Source: Arthrobacter sp. D5-1 (GTDB lineage Bacteria; Actinomycetota; Actinomycetes; Actinomycetales; Micrococcaceae). Taken from it: a DNA stretch of 64,000 nt. Position numbers and translations under genes: made by a program. The stretch's first letter is position 1. Each line of letters starts with the position of its first letter. Positions 17,585 through 25,602 of this stretch are shown here, in pieces. Where the stretch lies: assembly GCF_017357425.1 (NCBI RefSeq), contig NZ_CP014571.1, positions 3,782,001 to 3,846,000 of the forward strand. The letters are read 5' to 3'. Under the pieces are notes generated by a model that saw only the letters and a list, made by a program, of their open reading frames with translations, did no database searches and had not been told where the DNA came from.

Positions 17585-18757
17585 ATGAGCGCGGCTGACA
17601 TGGAAGATACGCCCGTCCGCCCCAGCGCATTGACGCGCTACGAAGACTGGCCGGACTACGCCGTCCGCCATCGCTTCAACGCGGCTTCTCCGGCCGCCCA
17701 GGAACTGGCCGACACACTTGGCGTCCCTTCCGTAACACCGGACCTTGAGTACACGGTGCACTCCGAGACAGTGCACGACGACGTCACCACCTCCCACTTG
17801 TCATGGCAGTTGGGCTTTGGGCCGAGGACAGCGGCTTGGTTCGTCCGGCCCGCCGGGGAAACCGGCCCCCTGCCCGGCGTACTCGCCCTGCACTGCCATG
17901 GCGGAGTCAAGGCCTACGGCGCGGAACGGCTCGTGGCCCTTCCGGATAACTCCCTCCCGGCCGAGGTGCGAACGAAACTCTATGACGGCCGTGCTCTCGC
18001 CACCTGGATGGCGCAGCAGGGCTTCGCAGTGCTGGCCCACGACACTTTCATGTGGGGAAGCCGGGGCTTTGGCCTTGACACCCTGCCTTGGCGGACCGCC
18101 ACCGCCGTTAACGGGCAGCGGGCACTTTGGCGGGAGTCCGGCGTCGAACCTTCCGCAGCGGAACAATACAACGCGGCCGCAGCCGCCCACGAGGAAACCG
18201 TGGCCAAAGCCGCAACCCTGCTCGGCAGCAGTATCGCCGGAACCGTGGCGCATGACGACCTTGCCGCGCTGGGCATCCTCGCGACGCTCCCGGGGGTGGA
18301 TCCCGGACGACTCGGCTGCCTCGGCTTCTCCGGCGGAGGCGGGCGTGCCATGGTGCTCGCTGCCTTGAGTCCCCTGATCCGCAGCTACGTGGTGACGTGC
18401 ATGATGACCACCTTTGGCTCGCTGCTGCCGGCGTACCTGGATGCCCACTCGTGGTTGCTGCACTCCCCCGGTCTAGCCAAGCTGGGTGACTGGCCGGACC
18501 TGGCCACGCGCTCCACCGCCAAGATCCTGGTCCAATACGGCATGGCTGACCAGCTTTTCCCTGAACAAGGAATGCGCGATGCCCACCAACACCTGGTGGA
18601 GAACCTTCCCTCCCGGTACACCGGCAGTCTTTGGCAGGAACCCCATGTCTTCACCCAGGCCATGCAGGACGAGGCCGCGGCCTTCCTTGCCGCCGCCCTG
18701 AAACCGACCCCCTCCGGCAGTTCCCCCGCACCTGACCCCACTAGGACAGCCTCATGA
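17585..18757 (+). CDS. Alpha/beta-hydrolase, acetyl-esterase/dienelactone-hydrolase-like
   Basis: A 390-residue cytoplasmic alpha/beta-hydrolase. The core strand and oxyanion region read VLALHCHGG, the nucleophile elbow is GFSGGGGR (Ser of the triad), the acid is likely the Asp of YGMADQLFP and the base the His of EPHVFTQAM. This is the order expected for acetylxylan-esterase-like and dienelactone-hydrolase-like enzymes. The N-terminal 90 residues contain a small lid-like or beta segment. It is the first gene of a three-gene unit (esterase, Gfo/Idh-DUF6807, M24-like), each overlapping the next by four bases. Removal of acetyl or other ester groups from imported sugars, or lactone opening, would fit (inference). 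The start has no clear ribosome site; the in-frame ATG at 17600 is an alternative. Confidence 0.85.
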   Translation: MSAADMEDTPVRPSALTRYEDWPDYAVRHRFNAASPAAQELADTLGVPSVTPDLEYTVHSETVHDDVTTSHLSWQLGFGPRTAAWFVRPAGETGPLPGVLALHCHGGVKAYGAERLVALPDNSLPAEVRTKLYDGRALATWMAQQGFAVLAHDTFMWGSRGFGLDTLPWRTATAVNGQRALWRESGVEPSAAEQYNAAAAAHEETVAKAATLLGSSIAGTVAHDDLAALGILATLPGVDPGRLGCLGFSGGGGRAMVLAALSPLIRSYVVTCMMTTFGSLLPAYLDAHSWLLHSPGLAKLGDWPDLATRSTAKILVQYGMADQLFPEQGMRDAHQHLVENLPSRYTGSLWQEPHVFTQAMQDEAAAFLAAALKPTPSGSSPAPDPTRTAS

Positions 18758-20865
18758 CCCAGCCCCTGACAGTCTCCGCTGCGGAGGTTCACTCCCGGCT
18801 CCCCCGTGTCGCACTGGTGGGTGTCCACGGTTTCGGCGAACGGCACCTCGACAACCTGGATCGGCTGGCTGCTGCCGGTGCATTGGACCTGGTGGCCGTC
18901 GCCGATCCGCGTCCTCCCGCCGACGGAAAACTTGGCCCCGGAGTTGAGGTCTTCCCTTCCCTCGATGCGCTGTTGGCGGCGGGAGTCGAGCCGGATGTCG
19001 TGATCATTTCCACGCCGATCCAAACGCATGCGCCCCTGGCCATGGCTGCACTCGAGGCCGGCGCCGACGTGTACCTGGAAAAGCCCCCGGTGGCTTCCAT
19101 GGAGCAGTACCAAGAAGTCATGGCAGCGGCCGCGAGCGCCGGCCGCTTGGTGCAGGTGGGGTTCCAAAGCCTTGGCTCCGAAGCCCTTCCCGCCATTGAA
19201 GAACTGGTGGCGGCGGGGGAAATTGGTGAGGTCCGGGGCCTCAGCGCAACAGGTTTGTGGCTGAGGACCCAGTCCTACTTCAAGCGTTCCCGCTGGGCCG
19301 GCAAGCGCAGCCTGAACGGGACAGACGTGGTGGACGGCGTGGTCACCAACGCCCTGGCACACGCTGTGGCGACGGGGCTCCGGCTTGCCGGGGCACGAAC
19401 GGCATCCGACGTTGCCTCCGTGGAGACGGACCTCTACCGGGCCAATGACACCGAGAGCGACGACACTTCAGTGGTGAGGGTCCGAACCACCAGCCGCCCT
19501 GGATTGCCGGGAGGACCCGTGCTGATGCGAGGCCCTGTGCTGACGTGTGCCCTGACGTTGTGCGCACCGGTGCAGTCGGCGCCCGCAGTCACCATCTACG
19601 GCACGTTGGGGCAGCTGACGCTCTTCTATACAGAGGACCGGGTTGAGATCACCACAGCCCATGGTGTCCGGAGCGAGACCTTCGGACGGACCGACCTGCT
19701 GGAGAACCTGCTGTCCGCCAGCAGCGAGGAGGATCTCCTCAGCCCCCTCAGTGGCGTCGGCGCGTATGTGTCGGTGCTCGAGGCGATCCGCACGGCAGAG
19801 GCTCCCCGGCTGATCCACCCGGACTACGTCACGTGGGAAGGCGAGGGCGACGACGCCCACCCCGTGGTGCGCGGCATCGAATCGTTGATTCGCCGGGCAG
19901 CGTTGGGGCAAGCCACCTTTGCTGAGCTCGGAGCGCCGTGGACGGAATCCGATGTCGGCTCTGGGGCCGTCCCCTCAAACCTGGCCGAATTCCGCGTCAA
20001 TGGCACGCCCGTCGCAATGCTCCAGGCCGGAAACAGCATCCGCCCCACGTCGTCACCCCGTCCTTACCTGCACCCCGTTCGAACACTTGCGGGAACCGTG
20101 GTGACGGATCACGTCCCGGAAGACCACGTGTGGCATCTGGGCGCGGGCGTCGCCATCCAGGACGTGGACGGCATCAACTTCTGGGGCGGGCGCACCTACA
20201 CCAGGGACGCCGGCGCCTACGTCTGGCTGAAGGACCACGGCCGCATCGTCACAGACTCCGCGGACCACGCTGAAGGACATCGGCGCGAACAGTTGAGCTG
20301 GCTCGGTCCCGACGGATCACCAATACTCCGCGAACAGCGCGAATGGCGCTGGGCCGCCGTCGGGCTTTCAGCGTGGAAACTGACGCTCGACTTCACGCTG
20401 GAACCCGCCAGCGGACGTCCGGTGCAGCTGGGAAGCCCGGGTTCCAACGGGCGGCCACAGGGTGGTTATGGAGGCTTCTTCTGGCGGCTGCCGAAAGTCA
20501 GCGATGCCACCATCTGGACCCCTGATTCGCGCGGCGAGGACGCTGTTCACGGCACCACGGCGCCGTGGTTGGCATGGTCGGGAACCTTCGACGCCGGAAC
20601 GGCCAGCGCCGCGCGCGTCACCGGCGACCCTGGACTGGGGCACCCGGCAACGCTGGTGTTCCTTGCCGCACCGCAGGCACCGGACCCGTGGTTCGTGCGG
20701 CACTCGGGCTATCCCGGCGTCGGACTTTCCCTGGCCTGGGACGCACCGGTGACCACCGCGCCCGGCAACCCGGTCCACCGGACGGTCACCGTGCTCGTCA
20801 CGGACGGCTTCCTGGCAACACAAGACATTGAACAACTCATCTCACCTTTGGGGGAACCGGCATGA
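18754..20865 (+). CDS. Gfo/Idh/MocA oxidoreductase fused to DUF6807 (PmoA) domain, complete
   Basis: A 703-residue two-domain protein. Residues about 18-140 are the Rossmann NAD(P) domain (VALVGVHGFGERHLDNL, then VVIISTPIQTHAPLAMAAL and DVYLEKPPVA, the EKP motif of Gfo/Idh enzymes). Residues about 140-390 are the substrate domain (RSRWAGKRSLNG). From about 425 the DUF6807/'PmoA' domain follows, with PRPYLHPV, HVWHLGAGVAIQDVDG, FWGGRTY and GYGGFFWRLP. It overlaps its neighbours on both sides by four bases, so expression is tightly coupled with the esterase and the M24-like protein. The paralogue at 1-1574 precedes a rhamnosidase. Known: Gfo/Idh proteins oxidise sugars or cyclitols. Inferred: the C-terminal domain acts on the oxidised sugar, for example by elimination. 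No signal peptide. Confidence 0.9.
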   Translation: MTQPLTVSAAEVHSRLPRVALVGVHGFGERHLDNLDRLAAAGALDLVAVADPRPPADGKLGPGVEVFPSLDALLAAGVEPDVVIISTPIQTHAPLAMAALEAGADVYLEKPPVASMEQYQEVMAAAASAGRLVQVGFQSLGSEALPAIEELVAAGEIGEVRGLSATGLWLRTQSYFKRSRWAGKRSLNGTDVVDGVVTNALAHAVATGLRLAGARTASDVASVETDLYRANDTESDDTSVVRVRTTSRPGLPGGPVLMRGPVLTCALTLCAPVQSAPAVTIYGTLGQLTLFYTEDRVEITTAHGVRSETFGRTDLLENLLSASSEEDLLSPLSGVGAYVSVLEAIRTAEAPRLIHPDYVTWEGEGDDAHPVVRGIESLIRRAALGQATFAELGAPWTESDVGSGAVPSNLAEFRVNGTPVAMLQAGNSIRPTSSPRPYLHPVRTLAGTVVTDHVPEDHVWHLGAGVAIQDVDGINFWGGRTYTRDAGAYVWLKDHGRIVTDSADHAEGHRREQLSWLGPDGSPILREQREWRWAAVGLSAWKLTLDFTLEPASGRPVQLGSPGSNGRPQGGYGGFFWRLPKVSDATIWTPDSRGEDAVHGTTAPWLAWSGTFDAGTASAARVTGDPGLGHPATLVFLAAPQAPDPWFVRHSGYPGVGLSLAWDAPVTTAPGNPVHRTVTVLVTDGFLATQDIEQLISPLGEPA

Positions 20866-22010
20866 CCACGCCCACTCAATCCACGCCGTTAGCCGACCAG
20901 GCACGAACACCGGCATCGACGCCGGCGGGCGCCATAGCCCGCACGGCACCCGGCAACGCCGCAGACCGCGCAGTGAAGCGCCGGCGTGTGCTGGATATCC
21001 TGGACGCCGCAGGCCGCGACTCGCTCCTTCTGACGACCAACACAGCGCTCACCTGGTACCTGGATGGGAGCCGTGTCCACATCAGCCTGGCCGGCGACCC
21101 CATCGCAGCCCTCCTGGTGGACCGCGACGGCGACCACCTGGTGACGTTCAACAACGAGGCCGGGCGCATCGCTGCCGAGGAATTGCCCGACGGCGTCAGC
21201 CTTCACACCGTGCCGTGGCACGGTCAACTGCATGCGGCGGCGGCTGGCCTTGCCGTTGATGGTGACCCTTTGGTGGAAGCAGCCGTCACCGCAGAACTGC
21301 GCGCGGCCCGCCAGGAAATGCTCCCGGCCGAGGCTGCCCGCTATGCCGGGCTGTCCGCTGATGCCGCCGCTGCCATGACGGATGTCCTCACCGCGGCAAC
21401 CCCGGAGACTACGGAGTTCCAGCTCGTCTCGGACCTGGCCGCGCGGATTGTGGCGGTGGGCGCCGAGCCGCTGGTCCTGCTCTGCAACGGTGCTTCCCGC
21501 AGCGACTTCCGCCATCCGCTGGCTACGCACTCCCCCATTGGACGGCGCGCCATGGCGGTGGTGTGCGCCCGCCGGAATGGCTTGGTTGCCAACGTGACCC
21601 GGTGGGTAGCGTTCGACGCCGGTACGCCCCAGGAGCTCGACGCCGAGGCCCGGATTGCCGCCGTGGAGGCCGACATCTTCCGTGCCACGGTCCCCGGAGC
21701 CCGGCTCAATGGGATCTTCGCCGAGATCAAGCTGGCTTACGCGCGGCATGGCTTCGGCGAAGATCAGTGGACGCTGCATCACCAGGGCGGGCCGGCCGGT
21801 TATGCAGGCCGCGATCCGCGGGTCACTTCAGAGGCCACGGATACGGTGGTGCTCAACCAGCCCTTCACGTGGAACCCGTCCGGGCCCGGCGTAAAGATCG
21901 AGGACACTGTCCTGCTCACGGATTCCGGCGTGCGCGTCCTGACCACCGACGACCGGTGGCCGACCACCGACGTGGACGGCCGCCGTCGTCCGCTGACGCT
22001 GCGCCCGTAA
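20862..22010 (+). CDS. M24 (creatinase/aminopeptidase P) fold protein with degenerate metal site
   Basis: A 382-residue protein with a creatinase-type N-terminal domain (about 45-170) and an M24 pita-bread domain (about 175-375). Where active members have two metal Asp residues (D-x-G ... S-D-x-T-R), this one reads VVCARRNGLVANVTRW. The usual Glu of the I-E-P loop is VVLNQPF. A His in HHQGGPAGY and the last Glu in VKIEDTVLL remain. This looks like loss of about three of five ligands, so it is probably not a metallopeptidase. Creatinase itself is a metal-free hydrolase of this fold, so a C-N or C-O hydrolase or binding role is possible. It is the last gene of the 17585-22010 unit and is followed by a strong terminator. 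Its place in a sugar cluster argues against a peptide substrate. Confidence 0.8.
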   Translation: MTTPTQSTPLADQARTPASTPAGAIARTAPGNAADRAVKRRRVLDILDAAGRDSLLLTTNTALTWYLDGSRVHISLAGDPIAALLVDRDGDHLVTFNNEAGRIAAEELPDGVSLHTVPWHGQLHAAAAGLAVDGDPLVEAAVTAELRAARQEMLPAEAARYAGLSADAAAAMTDVLTAATPETTEFQLVSDLAARIVAVGAEPLVLLCNGASRSDFRHPLATHSPIGRRAMAVVCARRNGLVANVTRWVAFDAGTPQELDAEARIAAVEADIFRATVPGARLNGIFAEIKLAYARHGFGEDQWTLHHQGGPAGYAGRDPRVTSEATDTVVLNQPFTWNPSGPGVKIEDTVLLTDSGVRVLTTDDRWPTTDVDGRRRPLTLRP

Positions 22011-22025
22011 CGCCTGACTCCTCAC

Positions 22026-22070
22026 ACGAAAGGGGCGGGATCACCGGTGTGGTGATCCCGCCCCTTTCGT
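22026..22070. terminator. Strong bidirectional hairpin terminator
   Basis: ACGAAAGGGGCGGGATCACC and its complement at 22051-22070 form a perfect 20-base-pair stem with a five-base loop. It separates the forward esterase operon from the convergent reverse catabolic operon. Confidence 0.9.
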
Positions 22071-22092
22071 CTCCCGTGACCCAAGTGGTGGT

Positions 22093-23544
22093 TTAGCTGA
22101 GCGTCAGCACGCCGTCCACACGCCGGGGGATGCCCAGGGGGTTGGCGTCGCGCAGGGCCGGGTGCAGGACGGTCTCCGGAGCATCCTGGTAGGCCACCGG
22201 ACGCTGGAAGCGGCGTACAGCGGTAGCCCCTACGGAAGTGAACAGCGATGTGGTGGCCGGGTATGGGCCGCCGTGCTGCTGGGCCCAGTTCACGGCAACA
22301 CCTGTGGGCCAGCCGTCGAACAGGACCCTGCCAGCCAAACCGCTGAGCTGCTCCACAAGTGCGGAGACGTCTTCACCCGGTTCCGCGTGCACCGTGCCCG
22401 TGAGGCTGCCCGGAACCTTGGCCAGGGCCGCGGACAGTTCCTCCTGGTTGGCGTACTCGATAAGCAGCGTGGTGGGGCCGAAGCACTCCTCCAAAAGCTC
22501 GTCGGGGCGCTCCAGCACGTTGGCTGCACTGGTGGAGAACACCACCGGTGCGGCGCCGTCGGCCAGGCTGTCCTGCTGCACGGTGCCACTGACCACGGCG
22601 ACACCCGGCTGGTCTGCGACGTTACGGAGTCCGTCCGGGTAGGCCTCGGCGATGCGCTCGGTGAGCATGGCAGCGGTGGGCTTGTCCTTGCTGGCCTCGG
22701 CCAGGTGCGAGGCGAAGTCAGTACCGGCCGGGATGAACACGAGTCCCGGCTTGGTGCAGAACTGGCCCGCGCCCATCGTGAATGAACCGGCAAGGCCTGC
22801 GGCGAGCTGCCGGCCACGCTCGGCCAAAGCCTCCGCAGTGATGACCACGGGGTTCAGGCTGCCGAGCTCACCGTAGAACGGGATCGGCTCCGGACGGGAG
22901 GCCGCGAGATCAAACAGTGCGCGCCCGCCGGGAATGGAGCCGGTGAAGCCAACGGCCTTGATGGCGGGGTCCTGGACCAAGGCGGTGCCCGCCTCGCGGC
23001 CACTCACCAGGGCGAAGATCCCTTCCGGCGCGCCGGCCTTGGCCAGGGCATCGGTGACGATCTCGGCGGTCCGCTCGGAGAGACGGATGTGGCCCGAGTG
23101 CGCCTTGACGACCACCGGGCAACCCACTGCCAGTGCCGACGCGGTGTCTCCACCGGCCACGGAGAAAGCGAACGGGAAGTTCGACGCCGAGAACACAGCT
23201 ACCGGACCGATCGGACGCAGGATGCGGCGCAGGTCGGGCTTCGGCGGTGTGGAGGCCGGGTCGGCGTGGTCGATCACGGCTTCGAGGTAGGACCCCTCGG
23301 TGATGACCTTGGCAAACAGCCTCAGCTGGCCACTGGTCCTGGCCACCTCCCCGGTGAGCCGGACGGTGCCCAGGCTCGTCTCGGAATCGGCGATGGCCAC
23401 CAGTTCGGTGACGTTGGCGTCCAGGGCGTCGGCGACGGCGGTCAGCCAGGCCGCGCGCTCGGCATCGGTTGCTGCTGCGGTCACCTTTGCTGCTGCCGTG
23501 GCTGCGGCGGTGATGGCTGTCAGGTCAAGAGTTGCTGTACTCAA
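22093..23544 (-). CDS. Aldehyde dehydrogenase, 2-oxoglutarate semialdehyde (2,5-dioxovalerate) type
   Basis: A 483-residue aldehyde dehydrogenase. The TTG start at 23544 follows AAAGGA at spacing seven and gives MSTATLDLTA; the longer in-frame reading to 23634 adds a low-complexity Pro/Arg stretch unlike a real N-terminus. Motifs: FSASNFPFAFSVAGGDTASA and VVKAHSGH (coenzyme binding), VGFTGSIPGG, the base Glu in FYGELGSLNP and the catalytic Cys in GQFCTKPG. The FSASNFP and CTKPG pattern is typical of the NADP-linked ketoglutarate semialdehyde dehydrogenases that finish oxidative pentose and aldarate pathways. The gene order with KdgD and an acid-sugar dehydratase supports this. Its first 20 bases overlap the end of the enolase gene. 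Product: 2-oxoglutarate for the TCA cycle. Confidence 0.9.
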   Translation of the reverse strand: MSTATLDLTAITAAATAAAKVTAAATDAERAAWLTAVADALDANVTELVAIADSETSLGTVRLTGEVARTSGQLRLFAKVITEGSYLEAVIDHADPASTPPKPDLRRILRPIGPVAVFSASNFPFAFSVAGGDTASALAVGCPVVVKAHSGHIRLSERTAEIVTDALAKAGAPEGIFALVSGREAGTALVQDPAIKAVGFTGSIPGGRALFDLAASRPEPIPFYGELGSLNPVVITAEALAERGRQLAAGLAGSFTMGAGQFCTKPGLVFIPAGTDFASHLAEASKDKPTAAMLTERIAEAYPDGLRNVADQPGVAVVSGTVQQDSLADGAAPVVFSTSAANVLERPDELLEECFGPTTLLIEYANQEELSAALAKVPGSLTGTVHAEPGEDVSALVEQLSGLAGRVLFDGWPTGVAVNWAQQHGGPYPATTSLFTSVGATAVRRFQRPVAYQDAPETVLHPALRDANPLGIPRRVDGVLTLS

Positions 23545-24697
23545 TGCAGTTTCCTTTACTCTCAGGGGCGGCGGTCTCAGATGCGGCGCTCTCAGATGCG
23601 GGCAGCGGCGGTGCGGGCGCTCCGGCGAAGTCAAAGCCCAGTCCGGGGCGGCCTGTGCTGCTCAGTGTGCTCTGGCCCTTGCTGTTGTTGATCCGTACCG
23701 GCGAAGGCCCGGCCAGTATTCCGAGTTGTTCGAAGGACGCGTCTTCCACGTCCTCCACGCTTACGGTTTCGGCAAGGGTGAGCGCCAGCTGCCCGGAGAG
23801 CTCCGGAAGCAGGTGCGGCGCCACCCTGATGCTGTTGGCCCGGGCCAGCTCAACGATCCTGCGGAACGGCGTAATGCCGCCCACCCGGACGATGTTGGGC
23901 TGGATGATGTCCACGGCTTCGGCTTCGATGAAGTCGCGGAAACGGTAGATGGTGTGGACGTTTTCCCCCAAGGCAATGGGTACCGGAGAGTGCTTTCGCA
24001 AACGCCGGTAAGCCCAGAGATCGTCGGCCCGGATCGGTTCTTCCAGCCATTCCAGTCCGTACTCCCCCAAGACGTCCAAAGCACGGAAGGTATGGGCCAG
24101 GTCCCAACGCTGGTTGGCGTCGATCATGAGCAACCGGTCCGGGCCGATGACCTGCCGGACAGCGGCAACGCGTTCGGCATCTTCACGGAGTTCGGGCTTG
24201 CCCACCTTGATCTTCACGGCCTGATGCCCGGCAGCAACCCATCGCTGTGCCTGCTCCACGAGCTGCTCCAGGGTGTAATGGAGGTTCACTCCGGAGCCAT
24301 AAACCTCCACCGATTCCCGGCGTTGGCCCAACAGTCCTGTGACCGAGGTGCCCGCCTGCCGTGCTTTCAGGTCCCACAGGGCCAGGTCCACGCCGGCCAT
24401 TGCGATGGTGGTGAGGCCTCCCCCACCGGCCTCATGCAGCCGCTTCCAGAGTTGGTCCCACACCATCTCCGGGTTGGCTTCGAGGCCAAGGATGAACGCT
24501 GCAATGTCGTAATCCAAGAGGGCTTTGACCGCCTGGGGACCAATGGTGGGTGTCCATGAGAAACCGTGGCCCCTGCCGCCGTCGTCCGTGGTCAGCTCTG
24601 TAACGATCACATGGTTCTCGGGTGCCTCGGCGCCCCAGCTGCGCAGCAGCGGAACCGTGATCAGCCGGGTGGTGAGGCCCGTGATGCGGGCCGTCAT
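23525..24697 (-). CDS. Enolase-superfamily acid-sugar dehydratase (mandelate racemase subgroup)
   Basis: A 390-residue mandelate racemase/muconate lactonising type enzyme. Catalytic and metal residues are visible: the KxK pair K162/K164 (VKIKVGK), D193 (MIDAN), E219 (WLEEP), E245 (LGENVH) and the Asp/His dyad D263 (VDIIQP) and H295 (VAPHLLP). This is the mandelate racemase subgroup, whose members dehydrate sugar acids such as galactarate, glucarate, or others. Placed before KdgD and the semialdehyde dehydrogenase, it most likely makes 5-keto-4-deoxyglucarate from an aldaric acid (inference). The last 45 or so residues (PPLPASESAASETAAPES) form an extra Ser/Ala/Pro tail not needed by the barrel. 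It may be a read-out caused by the overlap with the next gene. Its ATG overlaps the KdgD stop by one base. Confidence 0.88.
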   Translation of the reverse strand: MTARITGLTTRLITVPLLRSWGAEAPENHVIVTELTTDDGGRGHGFSWTPTIGPQAVKALLDYDIAAFILGLEANPEMVWDQLWKRLHEAGGGGLTTIAMAGVDLALWDLKARQAGTSVTGLLGQRRESVEVYGSGVNLHYTLEQLVEQAQRWVAAGHQAVKIKVGKPELREDAERVAAVRQVIGPDRLLMIDANQRWDLAHTFRALDVLGEYGLEWLEEPIRADDLWAYRRLRKHSPVPIALGENVHTIYRFRDFIEAEAVDIIQPNIVRVGGITPFRRIVELARANSIRVAPHLLPELSGQLALTLAETVSVEDVEDASFEQLGILAGPSPVRINNSKGQSTLSSTGRPGLGFDFAGAPAPPLPASESAASETAAPESKGNCIEYSNS

Positions 24698-25602
24698 CAG
24701 CTGCCAGCCAGCTCGTGGCCCTTGGCCAGGATGGACTTGAGCTCCAGCAATTGCTCTTCACTGGGGTCCACCAGCGGAGGACGGACCGGGCCAACAGGCA
24801 GCCCGGCCAGGCGCAGGCCTGCTTTGATGAGGGAAACGCCAAAGCCCGGGGTCTGGTCGCGAAGCCGGACCAGCGGGGCGTAGAAGCCTTCGAGCAGAGC
24901 ATGGCGGCGCTCTTCATCACCGGAGACGTAGGCGTCGTAGTAGGCCTTGGCGATTTCGGGGGCCATCGCGAACGCTGCCGAGGAGTAGAGCGGAATGCCG
25001 AGGCCACGGTAGGCACCCTGGGTCAGCTCTGCGGTCAGCAGGCCGTTGAACAGGGCGAAGTCGGTGCGGCCGCTGGCGTTGATCGCGGAGACGATTTCCT
25101 GGGCCAGGCCGACGTCGCCGATTCCGTCCTTGAAGCCAACAACCTTCGGGTTGGCGGTGAGGTGCGTGATGGCCTCGGCGGTGAACTTGGCCGTACCGCG
25201 GTGGTACACGATCACGGGCAGGCTGCTCGCGGCGGCGATGGCCTCGACGTAGGCCACTACACCGTCCGTGGGACCTGTGACGAGGTAGGGCGGGAGCACC
25301 AGGAGGGCATCCGCGCCGGCTTCCTCGGCCACTTTGGCTGCCGCGATGGCGTGACCCAACGGTCCACCGGCACCGGAGACCACGGGAACTGCTCCAGCAA
25401 CAGCCTCGACGGCGGCGGTCACCACGGTGCGGATCTCATCGATGGACAGGGCATGGAATTCGCCAGTGCCGCAGGCGGGGAAGACACCGCCGGGACCGAA
25501 CGGCAGGCGGGAGGTGATGTGCTCCTTCAGCAACGCCACATCTACGGTGCCGTCTTCAGCAAAGGGAGTGACGGGGAAGAACAGTACGCCGTCGAATTTC
25601 AT
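24697..25602 (-). CDS. kdgD: 5-dehydro-4-deoxyglucarate dehydratase (DHDPS family)
   Basis: A 301-residue TIM-barrel aldolase of the dihydrodipicolinate synthase family, the usual KdgD length. The Schiff-base lysine is in VVGFKDGIGD (about K158) and the proton-relay tyrosine in VIVYHRG (about Y133). The FPACGTGEFHALS loop, with GTGE in place of the TTGE of lyases, is characteristic of 5-keto-4-deoxyglucarate dehydratase/decarboxylase. The reaction gives 2-oxoglutarate semialdehyde, the substrate of the dehydrogenase at 22093-23544. Its ATG overlaps the upstream SDR stop by four bases and its stop overlaps the next start by one base. All members of this operon are thus coupled. Confidence 0.9.
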   Translation of the reverse strand: MKFDGVLFFPVTPFAEDGTVDVALLKEHITSRLPFGPGGVFPACGTGEFHALSIDEIRTVVTAAVEAVAGAVPVVSGAGGPLGHAIAAAKVAEEAGADALLVLPPYLVTGPTDGVVAYVEAIAAASSLPVIVYHRGTAKFTAEAITHLTANPKVVGFKDGIGDVGLAQEIVSAINASGRTDFALFNGLLTAELTQGAYRGLGIPLYSSAAFAMAPEIAKAYYDAYVSGDEERRHALLEGFYAPLVRLRDQTPGFGVSLIKAGLRLAGLPVGPVRPPLVDPSEEQLLELKSILAKGHELAGS

